Shown here: piece after piece, positions 58,211 through 64,000 of the stretch | Layout of the letters: every line of letters begins with the position of its first letter | Numbering within the stretch: the stretch's first letter is position 1 | Source: Sphingomonas_E sp042693015 | Lineage (GTDB): Bacteria > Pseudomonadota > Alphaproteobacteria > Sphingomonadales > Sphingomonadaceae | Length of the DNA stretch: 64,000 nucleotides | NCBI RefSeq assembly: GCF_042693015.1 | Contig: NZ_CP170544.1 | Span: 2,046,001 to 2,110,000, forward strand | Direction: 5' to 3' | The notes under the pieces: model-generated | Seen by the model: the letters and a program-made list of their open reading frames with translations, nothing else | The model's database searches: none | What the model was told of the DNA's origin: nothing | Translations under genes and position numbers: made by a program

Positions 58211-58834
58211 ATGAAATCATATCGAAATATTCTGGTTGCTGGACTGGTGATGCTGTCGGCGACCGCACCGGCCCAGGCCCAGGATGCACCCGCGACCGGC
58301 GCCGCGCCCGCTCCATCGCGGGAATTGCGGCCCTATCGAATCAATCCCGGCGATGAGTTGGAAGTCTATGTCTGGGGCGAGGAACGCCTGCAGCGGGTGA
58401 TCCGCGTGCTGCCCGACGGCACCTTCAGCTTCCCGTTGGTCGGCCGCATTGAGGCACTGAACAAGCTGCCCACCGATATCGAGGGCCTGATCTCCAAGGG
58501 GCTGGAAGCGCAATATCGCGGCCAGGTGCCGCAGGTTACGGTCTCGGTCCGTTCGCCTTCGGGCATGCAGGTTTCGGTGATCGGCAAGGTCAGGAACCCC
58601 GGCAGCTTCACCCCCGGAAAATATATCAACGTCCTAGAAGCCATCGGCATCGCGGGCGGGCCATCCGAGTTCGCCGACGTTTCCAACGTCACGATCCTCC
58701 GCAAGCAGGGTGATCACCTGGTGCCGCTCAAGGTGCGGCTGACCGATGCCCTGAAGGGCTCGCCCAGCCAGCGCGACCTGGGTGCGAATGGCCTGCCGGA
58801 GCTGCAGAGCGGCGACACGGTGATCGTCCCATGA
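58211..58834 (+). CDS. Polysaccharide export protein (Wza/GelD-like)
   Basis: The 207-residue protein has a signal peptide ending PAQAQD and no lipobox. The poly-beta-1,6-type export domain opens with LRPYRINPGDELEVYVWGEERLQRVIRVLPDGTFSFPLVGRIEA, followed by SLBB-like VSVIGKVRNPGSFTPGKYINVLEAIGIAGGPSEFAD. It is the first gene of a five- to seven-gene run with ATGA coupling to the next gene. It would form the outer-membrane export channel base. The ATG at 58211 starts the signal peptide. Confidence 0.92.
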   Translation: MKSYRNILVAGLVMLSATAPAQAQDAPATGAAPAPSRELRPYRINPGDELEVYVWGEERLQRVIRVLPDGTFSFPLVGRIEALNKLPTDIEGLISKGLEAQYRGQVPQVTVSVRSPSGMQVSVIGKVRNPGSFTPGKYINVLEAIGIAGGPSEFADVSNVTILRKQGDHLVPLKVRLTDALKGSPSQRDLGANGLPELQSGDTVIVP

Positions 58835-60048
58835 CCTCACGCAAGGCGAGCTTTTTCTTGTCCAAGACATCTCGTATCGTTTTCATGGGGCTCGCAATCG
58901 CAGCTCCCGCGGGAATGGCCCAGGCCCAGGATATCAGTGGCAGCATCGATCTGTCGGCAAGTGCCGGCTACGCGACCAATCCATTCCTGGAAGGCGATTC
59001 CCCGGACGACGACAGCAAGACCGATACAGGCTTTGTCGAAGGCTCCATCCGTCCCAACCTGGCGATCATCGACGACAAGGGACGTTCCAACTTTGGCGCC
59101 TATTACCGGCGAACCGAATATTTTCGCCGTTACAGTGCATCGGACGCCTATGGCGTGTCGGCCAGCAGCGATCGCCGCCTGAGCGAGAAGATCGACGTCC
59201 GCGCGCTGCTGGCGTTCGACAGCTCGATCATCGGCACGGCGGAAGCCGACGGCGAACTGGGCGGCGAAATCCCGCAGAACCCGGATATCGGCCTGATCGG
59301 CCAGCGCCAGCGGCGCAACGCGTTGGATGCTTCGGTGGGCATGACGATACGGCCCAACGCCCGCGATGCGTGGATGGTCGATCTCGACGCCAACAAGACG
59401 GTCTATCCGAACGATGATATCCAGACGACCGATTACGTCACTTACGGCGCGCGGTTCGGCTACAGCCACGCGCTGTCGGAAAACTCGTCGATCGGCGCCA
59501 CCCTTGGCTACACCAAGATCGATTATGACGGCTTCGGGCGGGACGCCCAGATCATCAGCCCGCAGATCACCTATTCCACGCGGTTCCGCGGCGGCTGGTC
59601 GCTCGACGCCTCGCTCGGTATCTCCTTCACGGAAACCAAGCTGCTGATCGGCAACAGCAATACCAATGCGTTTTCCGGCACCCTGGCCCTCTGCAAGGAA
59701 ACGTCCCGCACGGGCCTGTGCATCGGCGGATCGCAGCAGACCAATGCGTCCGGCTTTGGCGACATCCGCAAGGAAACCAATATTTATGGATCCTACAGCT
59801 ACAAGCTGACGGAGCGGGACACGCTCTCCTCGCGGATATCCTATTCACGAAACAGCTCGCAGGATCGCATCATTTCCGTAAAGCAGGAATATCTGACCGG
59901 CACGATCGATTACGCGCGTCAGCTGGACGAAAAACTCCGGCTGACGGCCAGCGTCTCCTATCGCGACGCCTATTCGCGCTCGCTCTCGCCCGACGCGGAT
60001 ATTTCGGGCAGAGTGGGCGTAGCGTATTTGTTGGGTGACCGCCGATGA
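58831..60048 (+). CDS. Outer-membrane beta-barrel protein of the export locus
   Basis: The 405-residue protein has a signal peptide (ending AGMAQAQD) and repeated amphipathic strands such as SIRPNLAIIDDKGRSNFGAYYRRTEYFRRY and TISYSRNSSQDRIISV, typical of an outer-membrane barrel. It resembles PEP-CTERM-associated TIGR03016-type or GelF-like barrels of polysaccharide loci. Two cysteines in a periplasmic loop (LCKETSRTGLCIGG) may form a disulfide. It overlaps the preceding gene by four bases and the next by four bases, so the three are coupled. Confidence 0.85.
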   Translation: MTSRKASFFLSKTSRIVFMGLAIAAPAGMAQAQDISGSIDLSASAGYATNPFLEGDSPDDDSKTDTGFVEGSIRPNLAIIDDKGRSNFGAYYRRTEYFRRYSASDAYGVSASSDRRLSEKIDVRALLAFDSSIIGTAEADGELGGEIPQNPDIGLIGQRQRRNALDASVGMTIRPNARDAWMVDLDANKTVYPNDDIQTTDYVTYGARFGYSHALSENSSIGATLGYTKIDYDGFGRDAQIISPQITYSTRFRGGWSLDASLGISFTETKLLIGNSNTNAFSGTLALCKETSRTGLCIGGSQQTNASGFGDIRKETNIYGSYSYKLTERDTLSSRISYSRNSSQDRIISVKQEYLTGTIDYARQLDEKLRLTASVSYRDAYSRSLSPDADISGRVGVAYLLGDRR

Positions 60049-61496
60049 CCGTCGAGACACAAACCCAGGAGACCGAGCAGGCCTCGGACAACCTGTTCAG
60101 TCATCTTCCCATCATCCTGTGGCAGCGGCGCTGGCTGCTGTTGATCCCGTTGGCGGTATGCACCATGGCCGGCGTTGCCGCCGCCATCTTCATGCCCGCC
60201 AAATACCGGTCGAACGCCGTGCTGCTCGTCGAGGCGCAGGAGCTGCCGCCGGAACTGGTGAACTCCCCGCTCAACAGCGTGATTGACCAGCGCATCGCCA
60301 AGATTCGCCAGCAGATTCTGAGCCGCCCCGATCTCATCGAGCTCATCCAGAACAATAATCTCTATCCCGATGAGCGGCGGTCCGAGCCTTTGTCCGAAAT
60401 CATCGAGGACATGCGCGGCGCGACCGAGATCGCGCCGGTCAATGCCGATATCCAGCGCAACGGCCGCAACGCATCGACGACGATCGCCTTCTCGCTGGCG
60501 TTCAACTATTCCGATCCCATCCGCGCCCAACTGGTCGCCCAGGATTTCGTCGAGCGGTTGATGAAGCTCGATTCATCGGAAACGGCGCAGGCGGCCGCCA
60601 ATACGGTCACCTTCCTCCAGGATCAGGCCGTCAGCCTGCAGGATCAGCTGCGGAGCATTGAGGGGCAGGTCGAAGCGATCAAGGCGCGTAACGGCATGGC
60701 GCTTTCGAGCGCCGGTATGGCTGGCGGCGCGCCCAGCGGCGGCACCTATGAAGCCCAGATCGCCGCGCTGAATCGCGAAAACGCGCAATTGATGGCGATG
60801 GCGCAGGCGGCTGGTTCGGTCGATTCGGACCCCGGCGTCGTCGCGGCCATGCAAGCTATGGCCAGCGCGCGGGCAGTCTATTCCGACAATCACCCCGACG
60901 TGCGCTTTGCGGCACAACGCGTGCAAGAGGCGCGGCAGGCCGCTGCAGCGCGGATCGCCGCATCCGGTCGCAGTTCCCCGGCTGCCGGACAGATTGCCGC
61001 CAACAATGCGTCGATCGCGCAGTTGCAGGCCACGCGCGCGGGCGAAATGGCGCGATCCAACGCCATCATGTCGGCACAGTCGGCCGCACCGCTGGTGCTG
61101 GAACAGGTCGCCCAGTTGCAAGCGCGGGCAGATGGCCTGCGCGCCAATTATGAGCGCGTCTCCGCGAACCTGATGGCGGCCCAGGCGTCGGCCAAGATGG
61201 AGAATGAGCAGCGCGGCGAGCGGCTGACGGTGATCGATCCGCCCGTGGTGCCGGACAAGCCGACATCGCCCAATCGTCCTCTGCTGATCGCCGGCGGCAT
61301 CCTGCTGGGCGGTTTGATCGGCCTGACACTAGCCCTGCTGATGGAACTGGTGCTGCGCCCGATCCGTGGTGTGGGTGCGTTGCAGAACCTGCTGGGCGTA
61401 GGCCCGCTTGTGGTGGTCCCCACCTTCCGCGACGGGACGCCGTCATGGCATCGCTATCTGTTCTGGCGTCGCAAGAAGACGCCACGCTCGGCCTGA
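60045..61496 (+). CDS. Polysaccharide chain-length determinant (Wzz/GelC-like)
   Basis: The 483-residue polysaccharide co-polymerase has an N-terminal membrane segment (WLLLIPLAVCTMAGVAAAIF, 26-45) after a Wzz motif, long coiled-coil periplasmic helices (about 170-380), and a second membrane segment near 420-442 preceded by the Pro-rich VIDPPVVPDKPTSPNRP. A cytoplasmic tail of about 30 residues ends in WRRKKTPRSA. Its tyrosine kinase partner is encoded separately next to it, as in sphingan gelC-gelE pairs. It sets chain length together with the kinase. Confidence 0.92.
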   Translation: MTVETQTQETEQASDNLFSHLPIILWQRRWLLLIPLAVCTMAGVAAAIFMPAKYRSNAVLLVEAQELPPELVNSPLNSVIDQRIAKIRQQILSRPDLIELIQNNNLYPDERRSEPLSEIIEDMRGATEIAPVNADIQRNGRNASTTIAFSLAFNYSDPIRAQLVAQDFVERLMKLDSSETAQAAANTVTFLQDQAVSLQDQLRSIEGQVEAIKARNGMALSSAGMAGGAPSGGTYEAQIAALNRENAQLMAMAQAAGSVDSDPGVVAAMQAMASARAVYSDNHPDVRFAAQRVQEARQAAAARIAASGRSSPAAGQIAANNASIAQLQATRAGEMARSNAIMSAQSAAPLVLEQVAQLQARADGLRANYERVSANLMAAQASAKMENEQRGERLTVIDPPVVPDKPTSPNRPLLIAGGILLGGLIGLTLALLMELVLRPIRGVGALQNLLGVGPLVVVPTFRDGTPSWHRYLFWRRKKTPRSA

Positions 61497-61542
61497 TCGA
61501 TCCCGTGGCCAACCGAGACGCCAAATCGAAGGAAGTTCAGTC

Positions 61543-62340
61543 TTGAGCGTGGAAAGCATCGAAAGCCAGGGCCTCTCCCCTGCCCGCTCCATCATCCCGG
61601 CGCCGGGCACGGCGACCGTGACGGTGGGCACGGAAGGGCTGCTGGACAATCATATCTATGGCTTCAACAGCCGCGACCAGCGTTCGCGGCCGTTCAACCT
61701 GCTGCGTTCCCAGGTGCTGAAGACATCGCGCGCGCGCAACTGGCGGGTGGTCGGCGTCACATCGGCTACGCCGCGTGTCGGCAAGTCTTTCATCGCTTCG
61801 AACCTTGCGGCATCGCTGGCGCGCACGCCGGACATGCACACCTATCTGTTCGATCTCGATCTTCGCCGCTCCTCCATCGCAGAATATTTCAAGCTGGAGG
61901 AAGGCGCCGGAATCACCGAATTTCTGGAAGGCTCGATCCCGGATCTGGCATCGGTAGCGCGGGACGTGGAGAATGAGCGGCTGACGCTCTTCCCGAGCTT
62001 TTCGAACCAACTCCACTCGGCCGAACTGCTGGCGGGGGCACCGATGGACCAGATGATCCAGGCGATGCGGCACCTGCCCGAAGGCAGCTTCTGCATCTGC
62101 GATCTGCCGCCGGTCTTCGCCAATGACGATGCGGTCATCATCGCGCAGAAGATCGATGCCTATATCCTGGTCGTCGAGGAAGGCGTCACAACGCGCAAGC
62201 AGGTGCGCGATACGCTGCAGCTTCTGGCGCCAGCGCCGTGCCTGGGCACCGTCCTCAACCGCTATCAGGGCGGCCTGATCGGTGACGACTATGGCTATGG
62301 CTACGGCCAGAGCCAGAAATACGCCGAATATTACAGCTAG
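61543..62340 (+). CDS. BY-kinase-like ATPase (GelE-like)
   Basis: The 265-residue protein is the separate cytoplasmic BY-kinase. It has a Walker A loop SATPRVGKS (Lys81), the Walker A' LFDLDLR at 102-108 and Walker B FCICDLPPV. The C-terminus is DDYGYGYGQSQKYAEYYS, a cluster of six tyrosines for autophosphorylation. The start is TTG at 61543 with AAGGAAG upstream; no better ATG is present. It would phosphorylate itself in step with the chain-length protein and so gate polymerisation. Confidence 0.88.
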   Translation: MSVESIESQGLSPARSIIPAPGTATVTVGTEGLLDNHIYGFNSRDQRSRPFNLLRSQVLKTSRARNWRVVGVTSATPRVGKSFIASNLAASLARTPDMHTYLFDLDLRRSSIAEYFKLEEGAGITEFLEGSIPDLASVARDVENERLTLFPSFSNQLHSAELLAGAPMDQMIQAMRHLPEGSFCICDLPPVFANDDAVIIAQKIDAYILVVEEGVTTRKQVRDTLQLLAPAPCLGTVLNRYQGGLIGDDYGYGYGQSQKYAEYYS

Positions 62341-62347
62341 GATCAGC

Positions 62348-63238
62348 ATGGCAGGCAGCACGCGGCGCGGTATCATTCTGGCGGGCGGATCGGGAACACG
62401 GCTTCATCCACTGACCCACTCGGTCAGCAAGCAGTTGATGCCGGTGTATGACAAGCCGATGATCTATTATCCGCTGACCGTGCTGATGCTGGCCGGCATC
62501 CGCGAGATATTGATCATTACCGCACCTGACCAGACGGCCGGTTTCCAGACGTTGCTGGGAGACGGCAGCCAATGGGGGCTGAGCATTCAATATGCCGTCC
62601 AGCCGAAGCCGGAGGGGCTGGCGCAAGCCTATCATATCGGCGCGGAGTTTGTGGCCAGTGGGCCATCCGCCCTGATCCTGGGCGACAATCTTTTCTATGG
62701 ACACGGTTTTCCCGAACTGTTGCAGACGGCGGACGCACGAACCGACGGCGCCACTGTCTTCTCGACGACCGTAAGCGATCCGACGGCCTATGGCGTCGTA
62801 TCGTTCGACGCGGCCGGGCGCGCCGAGACGATCGAGGAAAAGCCGACCAAGCCGCGGTCGAACCAGGCCGTGACCGGCCTCTATTTCTACGATGGCAACG
62901 CACCGGCACTTGCGGCAGGCCTGAAGCCGTCTGCGCGCGGCGAGCTGGAGATCACCGACCTCAATCGCCTCTATCTGGAAGCGGGCAAGCTCCACGTCAC
63001 CCAGCTCGGCCGTGGTTTCGCGTGGCTCGACACCGGCACCCATGCCGCACTGCTGGACGCCGCCAACTATGTCCGGATCATCGAGGAGCGGCAGGGCCTG
63101 AAGATCAGTTGTCCGGAGGAGATCGCCTGGCGGCAGGGCTTCATCGACGATGACGCGCTGCGGACGATCGCCCGACCGCTCGAGAAGAGCGGTTATGGAC
63201 GATATCTGCTTCGCCTGCTGGATCAAGCGCCGCTATGA
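62348..63238 (+). CDS. rmlA: Glucose-1-phosphate thymidylyltransferase
   Basis: RmlA makes dTDP-glucose, the first step towards dTDP-L-rhamnose. The 296-residue protein has the nucleotide loop GIILAGGSGTRLHPLT (residues 8-23), SKQLMPVYDKPMIYYP, LILGDNLFYGHG and EEKPTKPRSNQAVTGLYFY, and ends in the tetramer helix EKSGYGRYLLRLL. It follows the BY-kinase gene by seven bases and overlaps rmlC by four. The ATG at 62348 was chosen at the conserved N-terminus. Confidence 0.96.
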   Translation: MAGSTRRGIILAGGSGTRLHPLTHSVSKQLMPVYDKPMIYYPLTVLMLAGIREILIITAPDQTAGFQTLLGDGSQWGLSIQYAVQPKPEGLAQAYHIGAEFVASGPSALILGDNLFYGHGFPELLQTADARTDGATVFSTTVSDPTAYGVVSFDAAGRAETIEEKPTKPRSNQAVTGLYFYDGNAPALAAGLKPSARGELEITDLNRLYLEAGKLHVTQLGRGFAWLDTGTHAALLDAANYVRIIEERQGLKISCPEEIAWRQGFIDDDALRTIARPLEKSGYGRYLLRLLDQAPL

Positions 63239-63777
63239 TCATCAAGGAATTCGATCTGCCCGGCCTGAAACTGTTCACGCTCAATCGCTTCGGCGACGAT
63301 CGCGGTTTCTTCGTCGAAAGCTGGAATCAGCAGCGCTTCGCCGATACGGGGTTCGCCGAAGCCTTTGTGCAGGACAATCACAGCCGATCGGCAAAGGGCG
63401 TGCTGCGCGGACTGCATTATCAGCTCCAGAACCCGCAGGGGAAGCTGGTCCGCGTGACCCGTGGCCGCGCATTCGACGCGGTGGTGGATCTGCGTCGGTC
63501 TTCGCCGACCTTCGGGCGCTGGCAAGGCGTGATGCTGTCCGAAGACGAGCCAACCTTGCTCTGGGTGCCGCCCGGCTTCGCCCACGGCTTTGTCGCGCTC
63601 GAAGATAGGACCGAGTTTCAATATAAGGTCACCACCTCTTACGACCCTTCCGACGAACACAGCCTGCTGTGGAACGATCCGGAAATCGGCATCGAATGGC
63701 CGCTGGACGGCCCCCCTTCCCTCTCCGCCAAGGACGCCGCGGGCGTACCGCTGGCCCAAGCCGCCACCTACGCATGA
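63235..63777 (+). CDS. rmlC: dTDP-4-dehydrorhamnose 3,5-epimerase
   Basis: RmlC epimerises dTDP-4-keto-6-deoxyglucose at C3 and C5. The 180-residue protein has DDRGFFVESWNQQRF, NHSRSAKGVLRGLHYQ with the catalytic histidine, VVDLRRSSPTFG and the closing WNDPEIGIEWPL motif. It is coupled to rmlA and to rmlD by four-base overlaps. rmlB does not lie between these genes. Confidence 0.96.
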   Translation: MIIKEFDLPGLKLFTLNRFGDDRGFFVESWNQQRFADTGFAEAFVQDNHSRSAKGVLRGLHYQLQNPQGKLVRVTRGRAFDAVVDLRRSSPTFGRWQGVMLSEDEPTLLWVPPGFAHGFVALEDRTEFQYKVTTSYDPSDEHSLLWNDPEIGIEWPLDGPPSLSAKDAAGVPLAQAATYA

Positions 63778-64000
63778 AGGCGCTGATTACCGGCGCGGGC
63801 GGGCAAGTCGGCCGCGCCCTGCTGGCGGCAGCGCCCTCGGGCTGGGAAGTGGTCGGTCTCGACCGCGCGGGGCTGGACATCGGTGACGAGACGGCGGTTC
63901 TGCGTGCGGTGCGAACGCACGGCCCAAACCTGATCATCAATGCAGCCGCTTATACTGCGGTGGATCGTGCGGAAACGGATACAGACGCGGCCGTCCGCAT
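63774..64000 (+). CDS. rmlD: dTDP-4-dehydrorhamnose reductase, partial at window end
   Basis: The first 75 residues of an RmlD/GalE-like reductase are visible. The nucleotide loop LITGAGGQVGRAL, the aspartate-containing LDRAGLDIGDE and INAAAYTAVDRAE are those of RmlD, which makes dTDP-L-rhamnose. The gene is cut by the window end. The ATG overlaps the rmlC stop. Confidence 0.93.
   Translation, partial: MKALITGAGGQVGRALLAAAPSGWEVVGLDRAGLDIGDETAVLRAVRTHGPNLIINAAAYTAVDRAETDTDAAVR

Noticed and set aside
1..64000. CRISPR arrays, rRNA genes, classical insertion sequences
   Set aside because: None seen. The only repeats are the REP and palindromic intergenic families listed.

Overview
The window is a high-GC chromosomal segment of an alphaproteobacterium, almost certainly a member of the Sphingomonadaceae (Sphingomonas sensu lato). 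The evidence is: a CcrM-type GANTC methyltransferase, an imuA-imuB-dnaE2 cassette under an alphaproteobacterial LexA box (GTTC-N7-GTTC), sphingomonad-type dispersed REP palindromes, and an exosortase/exopolysaccharide locus of sphingomonad layout. No ribosomal RNA, CRISPR array, prophage or classical insertion sequence was found. One tRNA (Lys, TTT) is present.

Layout. 0-7 kb: housekeeping genes (trmB, metK, lnt, a hotdog thioesterase, a GT4 glycosyltransferase, a family-5 uracil-DNA glycosylase, folK). 7-10.5 kb: a three-gene molybdenum hydroxylase operon (2Fe-2S subunit, molybdopterin subunit, diheme cytochrome c). 10.6-24.7 kb: tRNA-Lys, then accessory and secreted enzymes (SDR, MetX-like hydrolase, MliC-like lipoprotein, GH92 mannosidase, amidohydrolase, M61 peptidase, PEBP-family protein). 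In the middle is a 1008-residue PAS-GGDEF-EAL-PilZ protein fused to a tyrosine-recombinase module that stops just after the HxxR box. 24.7-30.3 kb: the SOS mutasome dnaE2-imuB-imuA. 30.4-36.7 kb: GNAT-tgt, patatin, LapA-like protein, pyrF, folP. 37.2-42.6 kb: a small lipoprotein, a GIY-YIG nuclease gene bracketed by a 31-bp inverted REP pair, then ccrM, rnhB, thiD and glmM on the minus strand. 42.7-49.9 kb: three transporters, a Gre-like factor, two tandem metallophosphatases and a CAP-domain protein.

50-64 kb is an exopolysaccharide and protein-sorting region: a PEP-CTERM-like candidate substrate, an exosortase (probably V type) with EpsI and a small accessory membrane protein, an EpsD-like peptidyl-prolyl isomerase, a WecG/TagA glycosyltransferase, a GumD/WcaJ-type priming transferase, a PrsT-like TPR lipoprotein, and a divergent operon of export protein, outer-membrane barrel, chain-length determinant, BY-kinase and rmlA-rmlC-rmlD (the last cut by the window end). 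Together these cover priming, dTDP-rhamnose supply, chain-length control and export of a rhamnose-containing polysaccharide; the polymerase, flippase and most glycosyltransferases lie outside.

The main observations for follow-up are: the c-di-GMP enzyme/recombinase fusion lacking the catalytic tyrosine; the REP-GIY-YIG-REP unit; a near-identical 15-mer in the two divergent exosortase and polysaccharide control regions; six GANTC sites in about 150 bp upstream of ccrM; and a tRNA-guanine transglycosylase without its zinc-binding cysteines. Reading was by eye; no database search or folding program was run.
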